Assembly (NCBI RefSeq): GCF_014694455.1
Contig: NZ_JAAUWT010000006.1
Coordinates: 186,001-250,000, forward strand
Direction: 5' to 3'
Length of the DNA: 64,000 nt
From: Vibrio sp. S9_S30
GTDB lineage: Bacteria > Pseudomonadota > Gammaproteobacteria > Enterobacterales > Vibrionaceae
The notes under the pieces are model-generated. The model was given only the letters and a program-made list of their open reading frames with translations, was not told where the DNA came from and searched no databases. Each line of letters begins with the position of its first letter. Position 1 is the first letter of the stretch. Shown piece after piece: positions 1-8,108 of this stretch. A program made the translations under genes and the position numbers.

Positions 1-1
1 A

Positions 2-637
2 AAGGAATATCGTGACAAAAGTAAGCGTTCTGAGTTACGTGATTTTTTGCTTAATACGCTATCTGCTGAAATAGGCGATGGAACTAAAGTTAGGGTGCCC
101 AGAGTTTTAGTTAATTTTCATGGTGAAGCTCGTAGGGGAGAAATAGAGGCAACACTTTTTCGGGGTACTGTGAAATATATGCCATTTTTAGATGTTGGGA
201 ACGACCCCAAACCTACTACTATTGATGAGACAATAACGTCAATATTGACATCATTTATTGGCAACTTAATGAACTCTTCGCCAGTACTTAACGTATGTGT
301 TGAAACTGAAGACTATTACTCCCGCACGGAAATTAGACTGCCGCCTTTAGAAAATGAGTCTGAAAAATTACTTGATTTCATCGTGACTTCAATTGAGGAT
401 GAAACCTGTCTTAAGCAAGAACTCTTTGGAACGATTACTAAAAGACCAGCGAATGGAACTGAAGGTACTCATTACGTTCTTGCTGATTACACCTTTAATA
501 CCTGTCCAAAGGGTCCAACAAGTCGTTTAGTACTAAAAAACAGCAATATCTTTGCTTACGATAGCTCCGAACCTTTTGTGTTATATGTACCTCAATATCT
601 TCAAGTGGAGTACTTTATAAGAGATGTGGTTCGATAA
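2..637 (+). CDS. Hypothetical protein, C-terminal part (5' partial)
   Basis: The frame is open from the left edge, so only the last 211 codons are visible and the real start lies outside the window; the first in-frame start-like codon is TTG at 47. No signal peptide, membrane segment or catalytic motif is recognised, and the sequence reads as a soluble mixed alpha/beta protein. A strong hairpin terminator follows about 70 bases after the stop, so this is the last gene of its transcript. Function unknown. Confidence 0.6.
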   Translation, partial: KEYRDKSKRSELRDFLLNTLSAEIGDGTKVRVPRVLVNFHGEARRGEIEATLFRGTVKYMPFLDVGNDPKPTTIDETITSILTSFIGNLMNSSPVLNVCVETEDYYSRTEIRLPPLENESEKLLDFIVTSIEDETCLKQELFGTITKRPANGTEGTHYVLADYTFNTCPKGPTSRLVLKNSNIFAYDSSEPFVLYVPQYLQVEYFIRDVVR

Positions 638-706
638 TCACTTTGGCTCAGAAGCTATTTTGTAGATAGTGTAGAAATCAATGAAGAAATAATACGCCAA
701 CACAAT

Positions 707-734
707 GCCACCTTCTTTAGAAGGTGGCTATTTA
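707..734 (+). terminator. Rho-independent terminator
   Basis: Nine-base arms GCCACCTTC (707-715) and GAAGGTGGC (720-728) enclose the loop TTTA and are followed by TATTTATT. It closes the transcript of the partial gene upstream. Confidence 0.8.
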
Positions 735-988
735 TTAATGACGCTATTATTCATTAATGATTCTATTATTTATTTGATTGCAATTAGCTCATGAGAAATG
801 AATTATTAAGTAACCCAAATTGAATGATTTCTATAATTGATGAAGATAAAAACTCTAGTCTATTTCAAGGGTTTTTTACGAAATATTTAAGAGGTATACA
901 TGAGCTTGAAGCTTGGGGATGAGGTGGTTGTTACTAAACCAATAAGAAATGTACATCACCCCACAAAAAGTTTAGCAATCGTGTAAGG
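735..988. other. AT-rich gap, no supported gene
   Basis: The stretch between the terminator and the GntR gene holds only a 28-residue open frame (900-986, ATG after a GAGG-like site) with no recognisable similarity. It is convergent with the GntR gene and abuts its stop. Nothing else stands out. Confidence 0.4.
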
Positions 989-1720
989 CTATTTCTTCTT
1001 AATCACATCTGAAAACACCACATGCAAATCATTCGATTTGACTTGTCCGTCTAAATTGAGTTTCGAACGAATATGATACAGGTGCTCTTCCATCAGTTGA
1101 AGCGCCTGTTTTTTATTTCTCTTCTCTATGGCATCCAGCAGGCACATATGTTCGTCTTGAGAGCAATTGGAGTGATTATTACTCTCGAATTGCGCAATCA
1201 GTAGCGACGATTGCGAAACCAAACTTCGTTGAAACGCCAGCATGGGAGCATTGTCTGCCATTTCTGCTAGCTTAATGTGAAATTCTCCCGAAAGGCGTAA
1301 CCCGCGACCGTAATCCCCATCTTTGAATGCGTCGTTTTCTTGCTGAACCAAACCCCTACACGATTTGATTTGTGATTCGGTGGCATTTTCCGCAGCGAGT
1401 TCAGTAATTGCCATCTCAAGTACTTCACGTGCTTTGATGATCTGTTTTGCTTCTTCTTTGCTTGGCGATGCCACCATAGCACCACGATTAGGGCGAATAT
1501 TAACGACTTGTTCAATCGATAAACGATGAAGTGCTCGGCGTATAATGGTGCGACTTACCCCAAATATGTCAGCTAGGGCTTCTTCACTTAATTTGGTGGA
1601 AGGAGGCAATCTTTGCTCTAGGATGGCATCAAAAATATGACCGTAAACCACATCGTCCTGAGTCAGACCGGGTACTTTGGTTTTGATTGGATCGGAATTG
1701 CTGCTTTTCAAACTCGCCAT
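989..1720 (-). CDS. GntR/FCD family transcriptional regulator
   Basis: A 243-residue regulator. An N-terminal winged helix-turn-helix (about residues 20-85, with LSEEALADIFGVSR and NIRPNRGAMV) is followed by an all-helical FCD ligand-binding domain (about 95-225) carrying the expected metal-site histidines in EFHIKL, DEHMCLL and EEHLYHI. I chose ATG 1720 because AAGGA lies just upstream; the frame is open further upstream but has no good ribosome site there. It lies 141 bases downstream of aceB on the same strand and faces the urate degradation genes. FCD-GntR proteins often bind TTGTATACAA-like palindromes, which recur before aceB, puuE and the HIU hydrolase gene, so it is the likely regulator of this island (inference). 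Klebsiella HpxS, a purine-pathway GntR regulator, is a possible functional parallel. Confidence 0.88.
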   Translation of the reverse strand: MASLKSSNSDPIKTKVPGLTQDDVVYGHIFDAILEQRLPPSTKLSEEALADIFGVSRTIIRRALHRLSIEQVVNIRPNRGAMVASPSKEEAKQIIKAREVLEMAITELAAENATESQIKSCRGLVQQENDAFKDGDYGRGLRLSGEFHIKLAEMADNAPMLAFQRSLVSQSSLLIAQFESNNHSNCSQDEHMCLLDAIEKRNKKQALQLMEEHLYHIRSKLNLDGQVKSNDLHVVFSDVIKKK

Positions 1721-1756
1721 GATGTCCTTTCGGAGTGTAACAACACATTGTGTTTT

Positions 1757-1770
1757 GATTGTATACCCAA
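1757..1770. promoter_or_regulatory. Half-conserved GntR-type operator
   Basis: GATTGTATACCCAA keeps the left half and GTATAC core of the palindrome seen at 3484 and 4852. It lies between aceB and the GntR gene, where it could give autoregulation. Confidence 0.35.
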
Positions 1771-1861
1771 ACGGACTATGGGTGCTAGGCATGCTAAATA
1801 TTTGAATCGGGTATGAGTGGGTTGGCGCTGCTGGTATAGCCGCGCCAACAATTTTCATAGG

Positions 1862-3460
1862 TTACAACAGGTGATAGCTTGGTAAGGTTAAGAACGTCGC
1901 AAACTGCTTGTCGGTTGAAAGCTGATAAAACAGTTCCGAGGTTTCTGAGAAACGGCGTTGTTGATAAGCGTCGCTGCCAAGCTCATTTTCTATGGTGGTA
2001 AGCTCCTGCTGTAACCAGTCTTTGAAAATGGTGACGGTAAATACACTGCCATCATCTAGGGCGATGTTATGATGAATCCATTGCCAAATACTGGCGCGGG
2101 ATATCTCAGCTGTAGCGGCATCTTCCATCAGCCCATAAATGGGAACGCAGCCTTCACCACGGATCCACGCTTCCATGTAGTATAGAGCGATGCGAATATT
2201 TTTCCGTACGCCTTCTTCATTTCTGGGGCCGTCACAGGGTGCCAGTAAGGTCTCTTCACTAATGTGGCTAACATCGGGTATAACGTCGAGCTGATTTGCT
2301 GCCCCTTTTAAATGTTCGTTGAACACGTTCAGCGCAATATCAACCAAAGCAGGGTGGGCAACCCATGTGCCATCGTGGCCATTATTCGCCTCGCGGGATT
2401 TATCGGCGATAACTTTGCGGCGGACTTCTTCCATCTCCGCTGGGTCTTTGCTGGGAATGAAGGCCGACATGCCTCCCATGGCGAGTGCCCCACGTTGGTG
2501 GCAAGTGTGAATAAGTTGCTTGCTGTAAGCTTCTAGAAACGGTTTATCCATGCCCACACTGTGCCTGTCGGGTAGAATCCGGTCTTGGTGATTTTTTAAG
2601 GTTTTGATGTAGCTGAAAATGTAATCCCATCTTCCGCAATTCATTGCCACTATGTGGTCACGCATGGCATAAAGGATTTCGTCCATTTGGAATACGGCAG
2701 GCAGTGTTTCGATAAGGACGGTTGCTTTAATGGTCCCCGTTGCTACCCCTAAATATTGTTCGGTTTCACGAAATACGTTATCCCACCATTGAGCTTCTTC
2801 CATGCTTTCGAGCTTAGGAATGTAATAGTAAACTCCTTCGCCTACTGCTTGTCGGGCTTGATAATTGTGAAAACAGTACAAGGCAAAATCCATTAAACAC
2901 CCGCCGATGGGCTCGCCATTGAATTGAATATTTCCTTCAGGTAAATGAATGCCTCTTGGTCTGGCGATGAGCACCGCGGGATTATCGTTCAATGTGTAGT
3001 GTTTGTTTTTACGTGGATCTTCAAACGCAATACTGCCATTGTTGGCGTCTCTCAAGTTGATCTGACCTTGAACCATGTTGTCCCAAGTGGGGGAGGACGC
3101 GTCTTCAAAACAGCACATGAACACCTTCGCCCCAGAATTCAGAGCGTTGATCACCATTTTACGATCGATAGGACCAGTAATTTCAACGCGCCTGTCTTGA
3201 AGGGAGGGGGGAATAGAGGCAACTTGCCAACTTTTGTCTTGCCGAATGTAGCGAGTGTCTTCGCGGAATCCTGGTCGTTGACCTGCATCGAACAAGGCTT
3301 GTTTTTGCGCTCGTTCGTTCAGCAATTGCTGGCGTCGGGTTTCAAACTTGGTGGCAAGGTTTTCTAACAAGTCCAATGCCTCCGTAGAAAAAATCTCTTG
3401 ATACCCAGGTTTCGTTAAATCGCCAGTAATGGTGAGCTTTGGTTGCGAATTCCCTTCCAT
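1862..3460 (-). CDS. aceB: Malate synthase A
   Basis: A 532-residue cytoplasmic enzyme, the usual length for malate synthase A. It condenses glyoxylate with acetyl-CoA to malate and CoA. Visible signatures include FEDASSPTWDN, the arginine-bearing VLIARPRGIHLPE, the metal/substrate stretch from ETLPAVFQMDEI to NCGRWDYIFSYIKT, HDGTWVAHP and LMEDAATAEISRA, which carries the catalytic base aspartate. ATG 3460 has GGAG seven bases upstream; a TTG four codons earlier is less likely. No isocitrate lyase gene is adjacent. The neighbouring urate pathway ends in glyoxylate, so here AceB probably assimilates purine-derived glyoxylate. A perfect AATTGTATACAATT palindrome lies 24 bases upstream of the start. 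Confidence 0.97.
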   Translation of the reverse strand: MEGNSQPKLTITGDLTKPGYQEIFSTEALDLLENLATKFETRRQQLLNERAQKQALFDAGQRPGFREDTRYIRQDKSWQVASIPPSLQDRRVEITGPIDRKMVINALNSGAKVFMCCFEDASSPTWDNMVQGQINLRDANNGSIAFEDPRKNKHYTLNDNPAVLIARPRGIHLPEGNIQFNGEPIGGCLMDFALYCFHNYQARQAVGEGVYYYIPKLESMEEAQWWDNVFRETEQYLGVATGTIKATVLIETLPAVFQMDEILYAMRDHIVAMNCGRWDYIFSYIKTLKNHQDRILPDRHSVGMDKPFLEAYSKQLIHTCHQRGALAMGGMSAFIPSKDPAEMEEVRRKVIADKSREANNGHDGTWVAHPALVDIALNVFNEHLKGAANQLDVIPDVSHISEETLLAPCDGPRNEEGVRKNIRIALYYMEAWIRGEGCVPIYGLMEDAATAEISRASIWQWIHHNIALDDGSVFTVTIFKDWLQQELTTIENELGSDAYQQRRFSETSELFYQLSTDKQFATFLTLPSYHLL

Positions 3461-3483
3461 GATACACTCCAAAATGTATTATT

Positions 3484-3497
3484 AATTGTATACAATT
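3484..3497. promoter_or_regulatory. Perfect GntR-type operator palindrome before aceB
   Basis: AATTGTATACAATT is a perfect 14-bp palindrome placed 24 bases upstream of the aceB start codon. The identical 14-mer recurs at 4852-4865 before puuE. Binding by the FCD-GntR protein at 989-1720 is inferred. Confidence 0.7.
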
Positions 3498-3641
3498 TTA
3501 TGTTTTTATATGGCATTTTGAGTCAGGAAGCAAAGCGTTTTTGCACAAAGTTAAAGCAATCTTGAGGGCGATTCGTTGATTTTTGGGTAAATTGCTGTGT
3601 TACAATCAAGGACTTACTTTTCTTTTTTGCTTAGCTTTTTC

Positions 3642-4247
3642 ATGTCTAGAATTCGTAAAAAAAATCACGATCTCATTATCTCGGTTGCGAGTGAATGTTT
3701 TGCTCAACATGGGTATGAAGCCACCAAAATTATTGATATAGCCAAAGCGGCGCAGGTGCCCAAAGCGAACGTATTTTACTATTTCAGTAACAAAGAAAAG
3801 CTGTACGATGCGGTGTTGAATACCATCACCAAACCTTTATTAGAAGCTTCTAAACCGCTGGAGGAACTGGACGATCCGGTCGAAGCGCTTACCCAATATA
3901 TTCACACCAAATTGAGTATTTCGCGGGATCACCCAAATGCCTCGAAAGTCTTTGCGAATGAGGTGATGAGTGGTGGGAAACTGCTGCCGCCAGAGGTGTC
4001 AGAAAAATTATTGCAGCAGTCACGTGATATGGTGAAGAAGTTTGAAGATTGGAGCAAAAAAGGCTTGATGGATAAGGTTTCGCCCCACCATCTTATGTTC
4101 ATGCTTTGGGCGTCTACTCAAACCTACGCCGACTTTAGCTGGCAGATCTGTACTGTGATGGATAAACCCGAATTGGAAGAAGCCGACTTTGAGCAAGCCG
4201 CTTCATTCATTGCGAGCATGGTGATCAAAGGGTGTGGAATACGCTAA
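3642..4247 (+). CDS. TetR-family regulator, RutR-like
   Basis: A 201-residue regulator. The N-terminal TetR helix-turn-helix (about residues 8-55) includes ASECFAQHGYEATKIIDIAKAA followed by VFYYFSNKEKLYDAVL. The C-terminal half resembles the RutR/YcdC TetR_C domain (SRDHPNASKVFANEVMSGG, HLMFMLWASTQTYADF). I chose ATG 3642 because the 15 residues before it are hydrophobic and unlike the family N-terminus. RutR in E. coli links pyrimidine and purine catabolism, so this may be a second, base-sensing input to the urate island. It is divergent from aceB and convergent with the HIU hydrolase gene. Confidence 0.88.
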   Translation: MSRIRKKNHDLIISVASECFAQHGYEATKIIDIAKAAQVPKANVFYYFSNKEKLYDAVLNTITKPLLEASKPLEELDDPVEALTQYIHTKLSISRDHPNASKVFANEVMSGGKLLPPEVSEKLLQQSRDMVKKFEDWSKKGLMDKVSPHHLMFMLWASTQTYADFSWQICTVMDKPELEEADFEQAASFIASMVIKGCGIR

Positions 4248-4295
4248 GTCTTCACAAAAATACATATCTGCGAAAGATTAACAGCTACAGTAAGA

Positions 4296-4655
4296 TTAAC
4301 TGCCTCGATAAGTGGAATACCCGAAAGGCGACACCAGTAGCGGCACGTGGTAGTGGCTGTTTTCATCGTTTAGCCCAAATCGAATAATGACATCCTCTAG
4401 AAAAGGCGTCTCCTCAAGGTCGAAACCTTGCTCTCGGTAATACTGTGCGACTTGGAAAACCAGTTCATATTGGCCACTTTTAAATGCTTCTCCCTCTAAC
4501 ATGGGTGAGTCGGTTCTTCCATCGTTATTGGTTTGAACGGATTTGATTAACTCAGAATCATTGCCCACTCTTCGATACAGCGCTATTTGAACATGTTTTG
4601 CTGGTGTCCCGTGCGTTGTATCCAGAATATGCGTTGTTAACTTCCCCATCTTCAT
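4296..4655 (-). CDS. 5-hydroxyisourate hydrolase (transthyretin-like)
   Basis: A 119-residue protein hydrolysing 5-hydroxyisourate to OHCU, the second step of urate degradation. Family signatures are complete: N-terminal LTTHILDTTHGTPA with the catalytic histidine, a mid-chain NNDGRTDSPM arginine motif, the YHVPLLVSPFGYSTY histidine region and the C-terminal YRGS tetrapeptide. No signal peptide is evident, so it is probably cytoplasmic. ATG 4655 is used; ATG 4649 is possible. The gene is divergent from puuE, and a TTGTACACAA operator-like palindrome lies just upstream. Confidence 0.95.
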   Translation of the reverse strand: MKMGKLTTHILDTTHGTPAKHVQIALYRRVGNDSELIKSVQTNNDGRTDSPMLEGEAFKSGQYELVFQVAQYYREQGFDLEETPFLEDVIIRFGLNDENSHYHVPLLVSPFGYSTYRGS

Positions 4656-4662
4656 TTTCTCT

Positions 4663-4676
4663 TTTTGTACACAATG
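4663..4676. promoter_or_regulatory. Operator-like palindrome before HIU hydrolase gene
   Basis: TTTTGTACACAATG contains the palindrome TTGTACACAA, which differs at one position from TTGTATACAA in the perfect sites at 3484 and 4852. It sits 8 bases upstream of the HIU hydrolase start on the minus strand. Confidence 0.5.
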
Positions 4677-4851
4677 TAGCGCTTATTAAAGGCGAAATAG
4701 TGACAATCTTCACTAGGAGGTTGCCATTTCGTGAACTCGCGCAGTGGATGATTTCGAAAAACGACCAAAAAATACACTCAACTTCTTCAAATATAGCGGC
4801 TATTCTCAAGATAAGTGGTGATGAAATGTACGCTTTACATTTTCGTGAATG

Positions 4852-4865
4852 AATTGTATACAATT
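4852..4865. promoter_or_regulatory. Perfect GntR-type operator palindrome before puuE
   Basis: AATTGTATACAATT, identical to the aceB site, lies about 50 bases upstream of the puuE GTG start and so heads the puuE-uraD-alc-allA-puuD run. Confidence 0.7.
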
Positions 4866-4914
4866 ATATGTAACTGACACGATAGTGGAAAACACGGTAG
4901 GAGGCGAATAGCCA

Positions 4915-5877
4915 GTGAAAGATGATGCTTACCTCAGAAACTTAGTTGGCTACGGCTTGTGTCCTCCTGATCCGAAGTGGCCAAATAACGCGAAGCTGGC
5001 GTTGTCGTTTGTGCTCAATTATGAAGAAGGGGGTGAACGTTGTGTACTGCACGGCGATGGCGAGTCGGAGGCGTTTCTTTCCGAGATCCCAGCGGCGCAG
5101 CCAATTGAAGGGCAGCGCCACATCAGCATGGAGTCGATATACGAATACGGCAGTCGAGCAGGGGTGTGGCGGATTTTGCGTTTGTTCGAAAAACATAACC
5201 TCCCCCTTACCGTGTTTGCCGTGGGGATGGCTCTGGAGCGTTACCCAGAGATCGCTAAGGTATTTGCTGACGCGGGTCATGAAATATGCAGCCACGGGTA
5301 TCGCTGGATTGACTACCAAAACATGGAACCTGAATTAGAGCGGGCAGACATGCACAAAGCTATATCGATCATTAAAGATCTTACAGGTGAACGACCTTTC
5401 GGTTGGTACACAGGAAGAACCAGCCCCAACACTCGCAAGCTGGTGGCGGAAGAAGGCGGCTTCTTGTACGACTCGGATGCGTATGACGACGACTTGCCTT
5501 ATTGGCACACGGAAGCGGGAAAGCCACAATTGGTGATCCCCTACACGTTAGACGTGAACGACATGCGGTTTGCTACACCTCAAGGGTTTAACAGCGGTGA
5601 GCAGTTTTTCCAGTACTTAAAGGATACGTTTGACACGCTGTATGAAGAAGGGGAAACCGCCCCCAAAATGATGTCGGTGGGGTTGCATTGTCGGTTGATT
5701 GGTAGACCTGGGCGAATCGCCTCGTTAAAGCGATTTATTGAATACGTCCAGCAGCATTCCGACGTTTGGATCTGTCGAAGGGTGGACATCGCGAAGCATT
5801 GGCACCAACACCATCCGTTTCGGCAGGATCATTCGTTTCAGCAGGATCATCCGTTTCAATATCCGAATAAAAAATAG
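4915..5877 (+). CDS. puuE: Allantoinase, PuuE (polysaccharide deacetylase-like) type
   Basis: A 320-residue protein of the PuuE family, cofactor-independent allantoinases with a NodB-like fold that convert allantoin to allantoate. Characteristic stretches are LSFVLNYEEGGE, SIYEYGSRAGVWR, AGHEICSHGYRWIDY, GWYTGRTSPNTR and SVGLHCRLIGRPGR. The start is GTG 4915, set by a strong AGGAGG ending nine bases upstream. It is first in a five-gene run (puuE, uraD, alc, allA, puuD). The C-terminus carries a three-unit 18-bp repeat (5812-5865) encoding HPFRQD-HSFQQD-HPFQYP, which is beyond the family's usual end and probably dispensable. Confidence 0.95.
   Translation: MKDDAYLRNLVGYGLCPPDPKWPNNAKLALSFVLNYEEGGERCVLHGDGESEAFLSEIPAAQPIEGQRHISMESIYEYGSRAGVWRILRLFEKHNLPLTVFAVGMALERYPEIAKVFADAGHEICSHGYRWIDYQNMEPELERADMHKAISIIKDLTGERPFGWYTGRTSPNTRKLVAEEGGFLYDSDAYDDDLPYWHTEAGKPQLVIPYTLDVNDMRFATPQGFNSGEQFFQYLKDTFDTLYEEGETAPKMMSVGLHCRLIGRPGRIASLKRFIEYVQQHSDVWICRRVDIAKHWHQHHPFRQDHSFQQDHPFQYPNKK
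5812..5865 (+). repeat. 18-bp tandem array at the 3' end of puuE
   Basis: Three degenerate 18-bp units (CATTCGTTTCAGCAGGAT-like) at 5812, 5830 and 5848. The period is a multiple of three, so it adds six-residue repeats to the protein tail. It is one of a dozen similar arrays in the window. Confidence 0.8.
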
Positions 5878-5885
5878 GATCAACC

Positions 5886-6401
5886 ATGGCACTTTTTAAA
5901 ACGTGTAAGCCGTCATCTCTCTCGAAAGAGGATTTCGTGAAAACGTTTGCCGATGTCTATGAGCACAGCTCTTGGGTTGCGGAAAAGGCATTTGAGAAGG
6001 GCATTACCCAGCAAGACGACGAGATAGAGCACCTGCACAAAAAAATGGCAAGTGTGCTGAAAGATGCCGACAAAAACGCGCAACGGAAACTGATTTTGGC
6101 GCACCCAGATTTGGCAGGCAAAGCCGCCATGAACGGCGAACTGACTCTTGCTTCAACCAAGGAACAGGCGGGGGCGGGTATTGATCAATGTACGCCGGAA
6201 GAGTTTCAGCGTTTTACGGATTTTAATGAACGTTATCAATCTAAGTTTCAATTTCCTTTCATCATGGCGGTGAAAGGATCTAACCGACACAGCATCTTAG
6301 CGTCGTTTGAGCAAAGGTTGGAAAACAATGCCGTCGCTGAATTCGCTCAGGCGATTGACGAAATTAATAAGATAGCGCTTTTCAGGTTAAAGGAGCTGTA
6401 A
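5886..6401 (+). CDS. uraD: 2-oxo-4-hydroxy-4-carboxy-5-ureidoimidazoline (OHCU) decarboxylase
   Basis: A 171-residue all-helical protein of the OHCU decarboxylase family, converting OHCU to S-allantoin. The signature ILAHPDLAG with the catalytic histidine, [25 protein letters not shown] and the closing helix [11 protein letters not shown] are all present. It starts 8 bases after puuE with AGGAT upstream, so the two are translated from one transcript. Although pathway order would put it before allantoinase, it follows puuE in the operon. Confidence 0.95.
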   Translation: MALFKTCKPSSLSKEDFVKTFADVYEHSSWVAEKAFEKGITQQDDEIEHLHKKMASVLKDADKNAQRKLILAHPDLAGKAAMNGELTLASTKEQAGAGIDQCTPEEFQRFTDFNERYQSKFQFPFIMAVKGSNRHSILASFEQRLENNAVAEFAQAIDEINKIALFRLKEL

Positions 6402-6410
6402 AGCGAGCCC

Positions 6411-6467
6411 AAAGCGTAGTGACGTGCCTAAAGCGCATTGACGTACCTAAAGCGCAATACGATAGGA
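6411..6467 (+). repeat. 19-bp tandem array between uraD and alc
   Basis: Two close copies of AAAGCGCATTGACGTACCT (6411-6429, 6430-6448) and a degenerate third (6449-6467). The third unit supplies the AGGA that serves as ribosome site for the allantoicase start at 6473. Confidence 0.8.
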
Positions 6468-6472
6468 AGAAT

Positions 6473-7513
6473 ATGGATATGTCCCCAAAAATCGATCATT
6501 TGATCAATCTGGCTGATGCCAAGTTAGGTGCGGAAGCCATCTACGCAACCGACGACTTTTTCGCGGATAAAAGCCGGTTGATTCGTCGTGAAGCCCCAGT
6601 ATGGAAAGAAGGCGTCTACGACGATAACGGGAAATGGATGGACGGTTGGGAAAGCCGACGAAAGCGTCAGGAAGGTCACGATTACTGTATTGTGCGCTTA
6701 GCCATGGCAGGAGAGATCTCTGCGGTGGATATTGATACGCGCTTCTTTACTGGAAATTATCCGCCCTCGGCTTCGATTGAAGCCTGTTATTGCCCACAAG
6801 GTGATCCAGATGAACAAACCCATTGGGCTGAGATTCTCACATCTGTTGGGTTACAAGGTAATAAGCAACATTTGTTTTCTATCAAAGCGGGCAGCAATTT
6901 TACGCATGTCCGTTTGAATATCTATCCAGACGGGGGAATCGCACGCCTTAGGGTGTATGGCTTGCCAGCGGTGGACTGGAACCAAATTGATGTTCTGCAA
7001 AGTATCGATTTAGCCTCGGTGGCATACGGAGCAAGGGCGTTGTCTTGCAGCGATGAGCACTACGGTAACAAAAGCAATTTATTGGGACCTGGCCGTGGAG
7101 AGAACATGGGGGATGGCTGGGAAACGGCGCGTCGTCGTACGCCGGGTAACGATTGGGTAATCATTGCGTTGGGGCATGCGGGCAATGTGGAAAAAATCGT
7201 GGTGGACACCGCGCATTTTAAAGGTAACTACCCCGATACGTGTTCCATACAGGCTGCCTTCGTGAAAGGGGGAACCGATGAGCAAATCGAAACCCAAAGC
7301 CTTTTTTGGCGTGAGTTACTGCCTTCGCAAAAGCTCAGTGCGGATGCCATTCATGAGTTTGAGTCGCAGGTGAACCCCATTGGCCCCGTCACGCATATCC
7401 GCCTCAACATTTTTCCAGATGGAGGGGTAAGTAGGCTGAGGGTGATTGGGACAAAAGCGGGTACATCGTACCAGCCTTCAGCGGGGCAACCTCATGTCGT
7501 TGAAAGTGATTGA
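6473..7513 (+). CDS. alc: Allantoicase
   Basis: A 346-residue protein that hydrolyses allantoate to ureidoglycolate and urea. It shows the family's internal duplication of jelly-roll modules: the first has [11 protein letters not shown] and [17 protein letters not shown], the second [10 protein letters not shown] and [16 protein letters not shown], each closed by [15 protein letters not shown] sequence. I chose ATG 6473 because AGGAAG precedes it; the longer frame from GTG 6419 would translate through the 19-bp repeats. It lies in the puuE operon and ends just before allA. Confidence 0.94.
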   Translation: MDMSPKIDHLINLADAKLGAEAIYATDDFFADKSRLIRREAPVWKEGVYDDNGKWMDGWESRRKRQEGHDYCIVRLAMAGEISAVDIDTRFFTGNYPPSASIEACYCPQGDPDEQTHWAEILTSVGLQGNKQHLFSIKAGSNFTHVRLNIYPDGGIARLRVYGLPAVDWNQIDVLQSIDLASVAYGARALSCSDEHYGNKSNLLGPGRGENMGDGWETARRRTPGNDWVIIALGHAGNVEKIVVDTAHFKGNYPDTCSIQAAFVKGGTDEQIETQSLFWRELLPSQKLSADAIHEFESQVNPIGPVTHIRLNIFPDGGVSRLRVIGTKAGTSYQPSAGQPHVVESD

Positions 7514-7517
7514 TACG

Positions 7518-8069
7518 ATGAGCACGATACACGCGACGAACGAACTCAAAATAGAAGTGCTGTCTAAAGATGCCTTTGCCCCATTTGGTGAGGTGATCGA
7601 AACGGACAACAGCGCGTCTTTCCTGATTAATAATGGTTCGACTAAGCGATTCCACCAACTGGCGCAAGCGGATACAGGCACTGCTGGCGGGCATACCATC
7701 ATCAGTATTTTTGAAGCAACCCCATTGGATTATCCGTTACCCATTGGCATGCTAGAACGGCATCCTCTTGGCTCCCAAGCTTTCATGCCATTGCTTGGGC
7801 ATCCGTTTTTGATCGTGGTTGCCCCTTTGGGGGATACGCCCAACCCAAACGCCATTAGGGCATTTATCAGTAATGGCAAACAAGGGGTGAACTATCATAA
7901 AGGGGTATGGCATCACCCTGTGCTAGCGCTGAATGCGAATGATCAGTTTCTGGTGGTCGACCGAAGTGGGAAAGGGAACAACTGTGACGAGTATTTTTTC
8001 CCTCAGTCGGACATTCGAACATTATCGCTGCCTTCCGAATCGCTGCCTTCCGAAAGGTTACCCGAGTAA
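7518..8069 (+). CDS. allA: Ureidoglycolate lyase
   Basis: A 183-residue cupin-like enzyme splitting ureidoglycolate into glyoxylate and urea. It matches AllA: AFAPFGEVIET, LINNGSTKRFH, MLERHPLGSQAFMPL, RAFISNGKQGVNYHKGVWHHP (metal and substrate residues) and FLVVDRSGKGNNCDE. ATG 7518 begins four bases after the alc stop; an ATG at 7494 overlapping alc would add eight residues and cannot be excluded. The C-terminus ends in a small SLPSE repeat encoded by a 15-bp tandem duplication. Its product glyoxylate is the substrate of AceB at the left of the island. Confidence 0.95.
   Translation: MSTIHATNELKIEVLSKDAFAPFGEVIETDNSASFLINNGSTKRFHQLAQADTGTAGGHTIISIFEATPLDYPLPIGMLERHPLGSQAFMPLLGHPFLIVVAPLGDTPNPNAIRAFISNGKQGVNYHKGVWHHPVLALNANDQFLVVDRSGKGNNCDEYFFPQSDIRTLSLPSESLPSERLPE
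8025..8067 (+). repeat. 15-bp tandem duplication at the 3' end of allA
   Basis: Two exact copies of TCGCTGCCTTCCGAA (8025-8039, 8040-8054) and a diverged third piece reaching the stop codon. They encode SLPSE-SLPSE-RLPE. Confidence 0.75.
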
Positions 8070-8108
8070 TTCACCAACACATGGCGGCTGACCACAAAGG
8101 AGTGTGAG

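Noticed and set aside
900..986. 28-residue frame ending next to the GntR gene
   Set aside because: A GAGG-like site precedes the ATG, but there is no terminator, no similarity and the length is at the chance level.
6419..6472. GTG 6419 as start of allantoicase
   Set aside because: It would translate through the 19-bp repeats; ATG 6473 has a better ribosome site and gives normal family length.
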